Assembly (NCBI GenBank): GCA_963737015.1
Contig: CAVTQZ010000001.1
Location: 2,046,001 to 2,110,000, forward strand
Source: CAVTQZ01 sp963737015
Lineage (GTDB): Bacteria > Actinomycetota > Acidimicrobiia > Acidimicrobiales > UBA8190
Reading direction: 5' to 3'
DNA length: 64,000 bases
The notes under the pieces are model-generated. The model was given only the letters and a program-made list of their open reading frames with translations, searched no databases and was not told the origin of the DNA. Position numbers and translations under genes: made by a program. Shown piece after piece: positions 26,213 through 34,504 of the stretch. How positions within the stretch are numbered: position 1 is the stretch's first letter; each line of letters begins with the position of its first letter.

Positions 26213-26267
26213 CACTTTTGAGGTGAGGCTGGCAGGGATCGAACCTGCGACCAAGAGATTATGAGTC
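26213..26267 (-). repeat. Partial tRNA-Met 3' half (left attachment-site repeat)
   Basis: About 55 bp matching 40680-40735 with two substitutions and one T missing. It contains the T arm, variable loop and anticodon-loop part (ATTATGAGTC on the plus strand) of tRNA-Met, then diverges at 26268; the 5' half of the tRNA is absent. Interpreted as the distal attachment site of the island. Confidence 0.8.
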
Positions 26268-26840
26268 AGGTCCGGCCGATTCGTCTGTTCGCCACCGTTT
26301 GCCGATATGTACCATCACCTGCAGACTTGTTCCCAGCGCTGATCCCTGTTTGCCAAGCCTGATCCGCATTTCCGCCTCGTTGTAATCCAGGTTGTAATCC
26401 CGGCGAAGTCTCCTGCCGCACAACCGGACACCGTTCGGAGGGACATTCGCGCTCGAGGAGAGATTGCAGATATTGGGACGAGCACTCCGACAATGTGGGA
26501 AAAGAGATAGCCCCGTTTCACCACTTCCCGCCGTTAGCCGCTACTTGCCTTGACCTGCACCTGTATTGTCACTGCTAGTCAGTGTTTGCGGAGATTTGCC
26601 GGCGCTTGTTGCCCAACAAGTTGCCCAAACGCTTGAGCACTCTCAATCGAACTCGAGGCATTCGATGACCTGTTTAGATGGGTCGGCGTGATCGGGACCC
26701 TCTCATGCCAGACCTCACGGGCTGACCCAGATGACGCTGTAGCTCCGTAGGCCGTCCAGATCACGGTGCTCGGGGCAACCTTGTGATGCGGCGCCCCAAG
26801 TTCACGCCGAGCGCATACTCTTAAGCGCTAGTTCGCGCCC
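26268..26840. other. Left end of the island, no recognisable gene, paired short direct repeats
   Basis: 573 bp without a supported gene. Two pairs of short direct repeats share a 12-bp period: GTTGTAATCC at 26379-26388 and 26391-26400, and GTTGCCCAA at 26608-26616 and 26620-26628. Next to an attachment site these could be integrase arm-type sites, but no proof is available. Confidence 0.4.
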
Positions 26841-27090
26841 AGATCGACGCGACAGAATGTTCATTGCCAACGCACTGGTACTACGTTCCTGAATGTCCCA
26901 CCTCTGGTCACGGCTTTCCGGTGCGAACCCCTATTTTCAATCGACATTCATCCGCTCTACATCTGTCATCGGCGTTCTCGGGAGCACTTGCCCGCTTGTT
27001 GTCCTAAAAGGGCGGGCCGATATAAGTCACAGCGGGGGTGAAAACAGGACGGAGTTGCTCGACGTGGCAATAGGCGGCGATATCGCCGAA
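26841..27090 (+). repeat. Dispersed ~250-bp repeat, copy 2
   Basis: Second copy, starting at AGATCGACGCGACAGAAT and ending just after GGCGATATCGCC (27076-27087). It is the most divergent copy in its third quarter (GGGCGGGCCGATATAAGTC) and lacks the extra left end shared by copies 1 and 3. Lies 573 bp inside the left attachment repeat. Confidence 0.85.
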
Positions 27091-27299
27091 TACTTGCGGG
27101 TCCATCGACACCTTGACGGAGGAATTGCGCGTCGTTATGGAGCCCCCCTGAGCCGGCGATTTGGGCGCTCATGGGGTTGGGATTCGGTGTCGCCTCTGGC
27201 GCACGTTAGGGGCGAGTGTCAGACCCCGAAGGATTCCAATGGCCCGAGGTCCCGGTGTCTCCAGGAGCATCGGCCGCGGTCGGTTTGTGTCGCGGGCCG

Positions 27300-27460
27300 A
27301 TTGCACCCGTGACGCAGAACAGGCCGAGGCCCGCCGCGTCCAAGACGAGGACCGGACGTTCGAGTCGCTTGAGGGTGGGCGCGGCGACCAAAGTGACGAG
27401 ACCCGCGCCGCCTGCGACGGCTAGGTAGCGCCGGTCACGGAATGTTTGCGGCGGAATCCC
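27300..27460 (-). pseudogene. Fragment of a UPF0126/TRIC-type membrane channel
   Basis: About 55 residues on the minus strand, PPQTFRDRRYLAVAGGAGLV then LKRLERPVLVLDAAGLGLFC, match the central part of the UPF0126 (YicG, trimeric cation channel-like) family. Neither the N-terminal membrane pair nor the second repeat is present. Truncated remnant in the island. Confidence 0.65.
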
Positions 27461-27598
27461 GGACCAGCCCGAGAAATGCAGCGAGGGGCTGTTACGAGTG
27501 GACGACTCAATGCAATAAGTTTTCGACCTGTGGTCCGATTGCGATGACGGTGTACCGTTTCGGCAAGTTCGCATCACAGTCAACATGTGAGGTTGCCG

Positions 27599-28521
27599 AT
27601 GGCCCAGAACTGGCCGACCACACTGCCCTACGACCACTGGAGCGCCACCTGCGACACGTTGCACGCCCATACCCAGGTCTTGGGCAAGCTGGCCGTAGGC
27701 CTCGCGCCACCCGAGCCGCAGCTTTTCCATGCCGCTCTGCGACTCACTGCTCGGGGATGGGAGACGGCGCTGCTGCCGGCCCCGGACAACTCCGGCGCGC
27801 TGGTGGTGGCACTGGACCTGCGGACACACGAGGTAGTGATCGAGCACAGCGATGCTCGGGTTCTCCGGATACCGCTCACACCGAACCCGCGGTGGGCCAG
27901 GTCACTCGGGAGGTACTCAGCGCCGTCGAACAGCTGGCGGGAAAGTTTCCGTTCAATCCTGAGCCGCAGGAGGTGCCCTGGACCGCCCCCCTCGACCAGG
28001 ACGACGAGCACCACACCTACGATTCCGGTCAGGTCGCCACGTATTTTTCTGCCGCCACCCGTGCTGCTCTCGCCCTCGCCGAGCTACGCGCTCCGTACCA
28101 GGGTCGCTCCAGTCCGGTGAACGCGTGGTGGGGAAGCTTCGACCTGGCCATCGACTTCTTCTCCGGCCAGTCGGCTGCTCCTCCCTCGACGGACTACATC
28201 ATGCGCAACTCCGTCAATGCCCAATTGATCGCCGTTGGGTGGTGGCCCGGCGACCGCCGCTATCCCCGCCCAGCGTTCTTCGGTTACGCCTTTCCCGCCC
28301 CGGAACCCTTCGCACAGGGCGAGCTCTCACCCCCGGCTGTCCGTTTCTCAACCGAGCTCGGCGAGTACCTCTTCGACTGGGACGACGTCATCGCAAGTGC
28401 CGATCCCCACCGGGCCGCAGTGGACTTCGGCCGCTCGCTCGTCGCACACGCATGCTTGGTCTGCGGATGGGACCCGGCACTCTCGGACAGCGCCCGGGGG
28501 GTGCGACCACCCATCGACTGA
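27599..28521 (+). pseudogene. DUF5996 family gene, frameshifted
   Basis: ATG 27599 with GAGG upstream opens WPTTLPYDHWSATCDTLHAH, TQVLGKLAVGLAPPEPQLFH and ARGWETALLPAPDN. Near 27885 the frame changes (one base missing) and continues GQVTREVLSAVEQLAGKFPF, SSPVNAWWGSFDLAIDFFSG and VGWWPGDRRYPRPAFFGYAF. The same landmarks in the same order occur in the intact DUF5996 gene at 42339. Function of the family unknown. Decayed copy inside the island. Confidence 0.75.
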
Positions 28522-28624
28522 CGGAACGAGCACATAGCTCAGAACCTGCGCCAGCTCGACATAGGGAGTATCGCTCGTTTGTACGCCCTAGCTATATGTC
28601 TGAAAACAAGGGATAGGAGGGTCG

Positions 28625-29055
28625 GTGGGCGGACTGATCGCAGTCGGGGTGGACGGTTCTGACTCTTCGGTCGACGCACTCCACTGGGCGGTGGCACAGG
28701 CTCGGCTTACCGGAGCGTCGCTGGAGGTCGCTACGGCGTGGGAGCTTCCTACTTCCTATGGCTGGGCGAATAGCTTTTGCCCGCTGAATTCGGCCCGGAG
28801 ACAGATGCGCGAAATGGGCTGACCGAAGTGGTAGCTGGCGAGCTAGGGACCGGTGGGGGGTTGGAGGTGCGCCAGAAGGTCGTCGAGGGCCACCCGGCTC
28901 CGGTTCTCATAACCGCATCCAAGGCTGCTGATCTGCTCGTCGTCGGAAGCAGGGGACGTGGTGCGTTCACGGGCAGGTTGCTGGGCTCGGTGAGCGAACA
29001 CTGCGCCTCCGCGAGCTGGCCCGTGGTGGTTGTCCGCCACGGACCGACCACGTGA
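28625..29055 (+). pseudogene. Universal stress protein (UspA family), frameshifted
   Basis: GTG 28625 follows AGGAGGG. The N-terminal half IAVGVDGSDSSVDALHWAVA, TGASLEVATAWELPTSYGWA is typical UspA. The frame then breaks at about 28775-28800 (one base missing), and the nucleotide-binding half follows in the other frame: ETDARNGLTEVVAGELG, VVEGHPAPVLITASKAADLL and GSRGRGAFTGRLLGSVSEHC (G-x2-G-x9-GS loop). It would be about 143 aa if intact. Confidence 0.8.
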
Positions 29056-29113
29056 CGGACTTCCCTCCGTACGCCACGGTGGGCAGGTTCGGTCCATCAA
29101 AATATTCGGCACC

Positions 29114-29386
29114 GATCTCGCACAGCGACCGGCACGCAGATCGAAGCGACAGAATGTTCATCGCCAACGCACTGGTACTACGTTCCTGAATGTCCCACCG
29201 CTGGTCACGGCTTTCCGGTGCGAACCCCTATTTTCAATCGACGTTCATCCGCTCGACATCTGTCATCGGGATTCTCCGGGAGTACTTGCCCGCTTGTTCT
29301 CCCAAAAACTGGCGGGCCCCTACAAGTCACGCTGCGTGAAAACAGGCAGAGCCTGTTCGACATGGAGATAGGCGGCGATATCGCCG
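29114..29386 (+). repeat. Dispersed ~270-bp repeat, copy 3
   Basis: Third copy, collinear with copy 1 from GATCTCGC through GGCGATATCGCC (29373-29384). Clearest member: GCACTGGTACTACGTTCCTG, CTGGTCACGGCTTTCCGGTG and GCGTGAAAACAGGCAGAGCC. Follows the universal stress protein pseudogene directly. By eye copies 2 and 3 agree at well over 80 per cent of positions. Confidence 0.85.
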
Positions 29387-29696
29387 ATTCTTTCCACATG
29401 ATTCACAGCGGCAAATACATCCGATTCTCGTCTCTATGTGCACGTATCGACGGGAGCGCTGCTTGTAACGACACGCGTGGGCCTCGTCGCGCTGACCTGC
29501 GGCTCAGAACATTTTGCAGAGAATCAGCTGACCCAAGGGATCTACAATTCGAGCTCAAGCCGATCGGATACACGATGGGATTATCAAGCACTCACCGACC
29601 GATGACGGCGCTCCCATCGGTGCCCACGGCCACACAAAAGGACGCCGAAGACGAGACCGATTGCATGCCGATGGCCGGATGCCCGTTGCTACCTGT
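29387..29696. other. Non-coding stretch after repeat copy 3
   Basis: 310 bp between repeat copy 3 and the lipoprotein remnant. An open frame continues out of the repeat but has no family resemblance, no ribosome site and atypical codon use. Nothing recognisable. Confidence 0.35.
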
Positions 29697-30660
29697 TCAG
29701 CGGGATCCTACCACTTTCGTGCGTTTTTGGTCGGTCAGCTGAGGCTTGGACCACGTGGTGCCGTCCCAAATCAAGGCTTCGCTATTAGACAGCACGGTCA
29801 CACAGAAGCCCGCTGTGGCGCATGACACCCAGTTGATGAAAGGTGGAGTTGGGCCAGGCGTCACGGTGCCATTCGCTGCTTGGGTGCCCTTGACGAGGTT
29901 CCGTACAATGTAAGCCTATCGTCATTCCTGTACAACGCTAAGCAGAATCGCTGTGATTCCCGAGACGGCTCGAGCCTCCCGTTCCGTCGATCGTCTGTGG
30001 AGCGGAAAAGGAGGTGCAGTTCCAAGCCACAGCAGCGCCGTTGTTTGTCACCCCGATGCAGTAGGTCGGCGTGGGACACGAGACGGAATGGGCTCCCTCC
30101 TTGTATTCGACAGACCACGAGGTCCCGTTCCAGACTCGCATGTCGCCATCCTCGTCAGGGGCGACGCAGAAGCTTGCCGAGGCACACGACACACCGATGA
30201 TGCCGTCATTGGGATTCGGCCAACGGATCTGCGGGGTAGCAGACCACGAGGTGCCATTCCAGACGAATGCCGTCCCGTCGGGCGCGCCTGTCAGGCAGAA
30301 GTTGGCGGAGGGACAAGAGACATGGTTGAGCTCAGACTGGCTGAGGACGTGAGGTGCGGACCACGACGTCCCGTTCCACATGATCACGCTGCCCACGACC
30401 CCGGGGCCCGTTCCGCCTACTGCAGCACAGAAGTTGGCAGAGGGGCACGAAACAGAGTCGAGACCTCCTGCGTTGCTGTCGATCGGCTGTGGGGCAGACC
30501 AGGAGAATGCCACGCTGGTAGCCGGAGCTGCCGGCGACGTTTTCGTCGTACTATGCGTCGTTTGTGAGGCTTTGCCCTGACTGCAAGCAGCCGCTCCGAT
30601 GATCAAGAACGTAATCACGATCACAACGGCAGAACGGCTCAGCGCCAGGCCTTTCCTCAT
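29697..30660 (-). pseudogene. Secreted lipoprotein with repeated VSC..FC / WNGTSWS units, 3' part frameshifted
   Basis: Starts ATG 30660 with a lipoprotein signal peptide (hydrophobic VVIVITFLIIGAAAC, lipid-modified Cys26). Then come units of about 40 residues, each holding a Cys pair and an aromatic motif: DSVSCPSANFCAAV, NHVSCPSANFCLTG, IGVSCASASFCVAP and HSVSCPTPTYCIGV, each followed by WNGTSWS. After residue 240 the frame stops, but two further units are readable in other frames (FCLALYRNDDRLTLYGTS, then NWVSCATAGFCVTV with WDGTTWSKPQL) down to 29697. The repeat type is common in extracellular proteins of Acidimicrobiia and Thermoleophilia; it looks like a beta-propeller. Decayed at the 3' end. 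Confidence 0.75.
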
Positions 30661-30925
30661 CTGCGGCGTGTCCGTTTTCCAACCTTCATTGTTCGCGAGC
30701 AGAGTAGCAGCGACCGCCTAGAACGGGCTCGCCGGCACGGTAGCAACACACTGGTACTGCGTCGCCGAGCATCCCCATGCTCACCACCGTTGACTCCCGC
30801 ATCACGTTCGTTGGTGGCGATCGTCTCGATGCTCGCCAACGCTTGTCGGCGGTATTTGTCCTGATCTTGCCGCGCGCACCGGAGCTGATCGCTCCTCGTG
30901 GGCGGTGACGAGAAGATCGCTTGGG

Positions 30926-31260
30926 ATGGAGTCTGCAAGGGTCGATCAGTGGCTATGGGCAGTGCGTGTCTACAAGACACGCTCGGCTGCGACCGACGCG
31001 TCTAGCGCCCGCCATGTCCTCGTGAACGGCTCAGTGGCGAAGGCCGCTTCCCAGGTGAGGACCGGCGACCGGGTCGAAGCTCACGTCGCGGGTCGAATCG
31101 AGTCCTCGAGGTCGTGCACGTCATCGACAAGCGGGTCGGTGCACGCCAGGCTGCCGAGTGCGCAATCGATCACAGCCCACCGCCTCCGGCGATCCCCTCG
31201 GCACGGGGCTCGACGAGTGTATGGGATGGGCTACAACCTCGAGCCCGCAGCACACCGACC
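30926..31260 (+). pseudogene. S4-domain RNA-binding protein (Hsp15/RqcP-like), frameshifted and C-terminally degraded
   Basis: ATG 30926 opens ARVDQWLWAVRVYKTRSAAT and ARHVLVNGSVAKAASQVRTG, the S4 RNA-binding fold of ribosome quality-control proteins. One base is missing near 31105; the next frame reads RVLEVVHVIDKRVGARQAAE and CAIDHSPPPP, after which the usual basic tail is lost. The tail region overlaps the minus-strand gene ending at 31231. Confidence 0.72.
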
Positions 31261-31917
31261 GCTCCCAAGCGGGCACCTATCCGCGGTCTCAGTCCTGGCT
31301 CGATGGCAAAGGGCCGTTAGGCCGTCACCTTGTAATTCGTCGACAGCCACTATCCGCCCGCTCAATGTAAGAACAAGTGCCTCGATTGGACCAGCGACTT
31401 CGGCTCCCTCACCGATGGACCAATCGACGTCGGTGGCATTGGCACGAAGATCGCGAAATAGCCTCTGCCCAGGAAAGAAGCGATTACCCCAGAGGTCCGA
31501 TGCCACGGCCTTCATTCGGGCCTCGGGGATCGACCGTGCTTGTTGGAGTGGACGACGAATATCGAGTTGGTGGACGACGATGTCTTCGAGCATCGCCAGT
31601 GAGGACAATCCTGGCACATGCCTTCGGCTGGTGATCATGGCCCGGAAGTCGCCAAGGATTTCTTCGACGGGAGCACGGCCCCTAAGTTTGGCATCTGCCA
31701 CGATGAACCAATTGACGCGGAATGCGGATGCAACCATTCCGAGCGACAGTCTCATCACGGACATCTGCGTCTCGCTGACCATGTGTCCGACGACATCTCG
31801 GACGGTCCACTCGGCGCAAAGCGTTCTGGTATCCGATTGTGCAGGGGTCAGTGTGTCAAGGAGTTCAAGCAGTGCTCCCCGTTCGTGAAATACATCGTCC
31901 CAAACGTCAGACGACAC
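31231..31917 (-). CDS. Maleylpyruvate isomerase-family mycothiol-dependent protein (TIGR03083-like)
   Basis: Protein of 228 aa, GTG start at 31917. Landmarks: TLCAEWTVRDVVGHMVSETQ (first metal His), MLEDIVVHQLDIRRPLQQ (His-x3-Asp), and LRANATDVDWSIGEGAEVAG with LTLSGRIVAVDELQGDGL near the end. These match full-length actinobacterial relatives thought to be mycothiol-linked; only the last ~25 residues look like read-through. One of the few intact genes of the island. Confidence 0.78.
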   Translation of the reverse strand: MSSDVWDDVFHERGALLELLDTLTPAQSDTRTLCAEWTVRDVVGHMVSETQMSVMRLSLGMVASAFRVNWFIVADAKLRGRAPVEEILGDFRAMITSRRHVPGLSSLAMLEDIVVHQLDIRRPLQQARSIPEARMKAVASDLWGNRFFPGQRLFRDLRANATDVDWSIGEGAEVAGPIEALVLTLSGRIVAVDELQGDGLTALCHRARTETADRCPLGSGRCAAGSRL

Positions 31918-32252
31918 GATGGGAACGTTCCTCGATCGCCAACGGAGCCGAATTCACAAGAACCATCGGACTCTCCTGGAACAGGCACTGCGGATCGAAC
32001 GCTACCAGGGTCCGATGCGTCACTCTCCGAGTTATCTCGGGGAGCATGTGGTTTCTCGAGACCATATACAGCGGAGACCTAACCCGCATCCCCTGGCTAT
32101 TCATGCGGTGATTTACAGGAAACCCTCGCTGTGGGTGTTGTTTCTCCAATTGTTAGGGCATAGTGTCACGTTCAGTTCAGGTTGTTGACCACTGGCGCTC
32201 AGCCCAGACCTTGCCTCTCGCGGGTTCTTGACAACTGGATGAGAGAAGTGGC
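31918..32252. other. Intergenic region before the DUF4386 gene
   Basis: 335 bp between divergent genes; presumably promoters. No repeat, hairpin or gene recognised. Confidence 0.35.
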
Positions 32253-33053
32253 ATGTCTATTTTGGACTCTGGGTCCTCAGATTTGGCCTCCCTGCAGGTG
32301 CGATCGCACGTAGAGGCCCGCATGAGCTCAACGAGAAAGACCGCATTGGTTACGGGGATCTTCTTCATTATCACCTTTGTCACTTCGATCCCAGCACTCT
32401 TTCTCTATAACCCTGTTCTTAAGCACACCGGGTACATCGTCGGTACGGGCGCTGACAAGCGCATCTTCTTCGCCGCTTTTTTGGAAGTCCTACTCATAAT
32501 CGCGAATATCGCTACAGCCGTCGTGCTGTTCCCTATCCTCAAGCGGCTGAGCGAAACTCTCGCTCTGGGGTATGTCACGGCTCGTCTCGTTGAATCCGGC
32601 TTCATCGCGGTCGGCATCCTCAGCGTCCTCTCGGTCGTGACCTTGCGGCAGGACATAGGCGGGGCTGGCGCCGCAAATGCAGCATCGCTCCATATCGCCG
32701 CTAGGTCGCTAGTCGCGGTCCATGATTGGTCGTTCCTGCTCGGACCTGGCTTCGTCGTCGGCATCGGCAACGGGCTACTGCTGGGCTACATGATGTACCG
32801 GTCGGGCCTGGTGCCAAGGCGCTTGGCCATGCTGGGACTTGTCGGAGGTCCTCTGGTGTGCGCGTCGGGGATCGCCGTGCTGTTCGGAGCCCTCGGCAAA
32901 GGCTCGGCGGGGCAGGCCATCGCGACAGTCCCGGAGTTCGCTTGGGAGTTGTTGCTTGGCCTCTACCTCATCGTCAAAGGATTCAAGCCGTCTTCTATCG
33001 TGCCGGAGGAGATTCCCAACCTACGAGTTGATGCCATCGTGTCCGCCACGTGA
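32253..33053 (+). CDS. DUF4386-family membrane protein
   Basis: Protein of 266 aa; ATG 32322 (MSSTRKTALVTGIFFIITFV) is an alternative start that matches the family better. Six membrane segments, including IFFAAFLEVLLIIANIATAV, ARLVESGFIAVGILSVLSVV, HDWSFLLGPGFVVGIGNGLL and YRSGLVPRRLAMLGLVGGPL, the characteristic DUF4386 order. Function unknown. Followed by two further membrane genes on the same strand. Confidence 0.82.
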   Translation: MSILDSGSSDLASLQVRSHVEARMSSTRKTALVTGIFFIITFVTSIPALFLYNPVLKHTGYIVGTGADKRIFFAAFLEVLLIIANIATAVVLFPILKRLSETLALGYVTARLVESGFIAVGILSVLSVVTLRQDIGGAGAANAASLHIAARSLVAVHDWSFLLGPGFVVGIGNGLLLGYMMYRSGLVPRRLAMLGLVGGPLVCASGIAVLFGALGKGSAGQAIATVPEFAWELLLGLYLIVKGFKPSSIVPEEIPNLRVDAIVSAT

Positions 33054-33138
33054 GCGACGCCGATCGACTCTTTCGTTTGCGGCTGGTCGGCGCCAGACGC
33101 GAAATCGCACCCCCGAAATTTTGGAAAGAAGGTAAGCC

Positions 33139-33721
33139 ATGTCACAAGCGTCGTATCCCGTTCGGTTCTCCGTTGACTACCCGGACCGAGACCTCAATCG
33201 GGTAACCACGGCCTTCAGGCTCTTCGTCTCCATCCCCATCCTGATCGTGTTGAGTGCGGTCTCAGGTGCAGCGGGAGTGGGCGGCCAACTGTTCTTCGGT
33301 CTTCTGCTCATGCATCCTGTTCCGCAGAAGTACCCCCGATGGTGGTTCGACTGGAACCTGCAGCTGCAGCGGTTCAGCAACCGTGTGGGGGCATACCTCG
33401 CTCTCATGGACGACGGCTGGAACCCCTACACGACCGATTACCAGTCTGCGCATCTGGACTACGTTTCCGAACGCCGAAAGCACCTCGACAGGTGGATGCC
33501 CCTCTATAAGTGGTTCCTCGCCATCCCGCAGTACTTCGTCGTGGCAGGCCTATTCATCGGTGGTGGCGGCATCATCGCTTCTTCGCCGTCCTGTTCACGG
33601 GGCGTACCCAAGGGGCCTCTTCGATTTCGTGGAAGGTGTGATCAGGTGGCAAAGCCGCGTAATGGCCTACGAATCAGTTTGGTAACAGATCGAGTACCCA
33701 CCTTTCAGCCTCGCCGCCTGA
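33139..33721 (+). pseudogene. DUF4389 membrane protein, multiple frameshifts
   Basis: ATG 33139 opens YPVRFSVDYPDRDLNRVTTA, FPILIVLSAV-like TM 1 and YPRWWFDWNLQLQRFSNRVG, typical DUF4389. After FLAIPQYFVVAGLFIGGGGI the frame is lost; the remaining conserved segments are split over other frames (YPRGLFDFVEGVIRWQSRVM, then an in-frame stop, then EYPPFSLAA to 33721). At least two indels and a premature stop indicate true decay. Confidence 0.75.
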
Positions 33722-33774
33722 CACATAGGGATTGGAACTTGAGATGATCGCCCGCCCCGTACCCGGATAAATCA

Positions 33775-34497
33775 ATGGACGATGCTGTCCGGACACGTAA
33801 GCGGTTGTTGGCCATAGCCCTACCGATCACCGCCGCGCTCTATATCGCTGCCGAGGGAGTCAACCCAAAAGGCACCGATCAGCTGATTACAACGACAGCG
33901 ACTGCACTCAAGTTGCTGCCCATCGCAGCAAAGCACTCGTCACAGCTCTACCTGTCGGGCTCGCTTTCTGAGCTCGCGCTTGGAGGCGTCGCGGTCTCGT
34001 ATGCGGCTATCGCCATCCTCGTCAGAAAGCGCGGTGCCACTGGAGCCACGATCGCCGCGTTGCTGGGGGGACTTGGCGCCTTTTGCGGGGTGATCGTAAA
34101 CGTGCTGGTCGGCATCAACCTCGCCGCTGCGGCGTCGTCACATATTTCGCGAGACGCAGCGGCGCGATTTCTGGTTACAAGCTTCAATTCGAAAGCCGCT
34201 CAAGGTTTCACCGACTTTTACGCCTTCGGCGAGTACGTAGCGCCGATTGTCATGGGAATCGCCCTCTGGCGAAGCCGGGCCGTCCCTCGTTGGTTAGCGG
34301 TTCTGTTTCTCGCCGGATTTGAACTTGCTCAACAGACGGCGTCAGCGGTATCCGCACGAGGTCCTTTGGCTCATGGCCCCGGTTGCAGTGGACCGATGGT
34401 CCTTCTGGCGTTCCGGCTTTGGCGAGTCTCTGCTCTGTCGGTCATTGACGAGCAGCCAGCCGAGTCTCGTAACGGTGTGATTCCTTCATGGTCCTAG
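33775..34497 (+). CDS. Multi-pass membrane protein of unknown function, C-terminus possibly shifted
   Basis: Protein of 240 aa with about six membrane segments (LAIALPITAALYIAAEGVNP, ATGATIAALLGGLGAFCGVI, YVAPIVMGIALWRSRAVPRW, LAVLFLAGFELAQQTASAV). General layout resembles DUF4386-like proteins, without a firm match. Around 34350-34405 a neighbouring frame reads VLWLMAPVAV, a better membrane segment than the annotated one, so two compensating indels may be present. Ends 8 bp before the PAP2-kinase fusion gene. Confidence 0.55.
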   Translation: MDDAVRTRKRLLAIALPITAALYIAAEGVNPKGTDQLITTTATALKLLPIAAKHSSQLYLSGSLSELALGGVAVSYAAIAILVRKRGATGATIAALLGGLGAFCGVIVNVLVGINLAAAASSHISRDAAARFLVTSFNSKAAQGFTDFYAFGEYVAPIVMGIALWRSRAVPRWLAVLFLAGFELAQQTASAVSARGPLAHGPGCSGPMVLLAFRLWRVSALSVIDEQPAESRNGVIPSWS

Positions 34498-34504
34498 CGG
34501 TGCA

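Noticed and set aside
26379..26400. GTTGTAATCC repeats as the start of a CRISPR array
   Set aside because: Only two 10-bp units with a 2-bp gap; no spacer-sized intervals. No CRISPR array was seen anywhere in the window.
26266..26764. Tyrosine integrase remnant at the left end of the island
   Set aside because: Translations of all frames lack the R-H-R-Y motif region; position alone is not enough to call it.
29218..29742. A 174-aa protein starting inside repeat copy 3
   Set aside because: No ribosome site, no family similarity, and the frame is not preserved in the other two copies.
30905..31888. A 327-aa plus-strand protein
   Set aside because: Its beginning is the S4 protein; after the frameshift it is the antisense of the mycothiol-type gene at 31231-31917.
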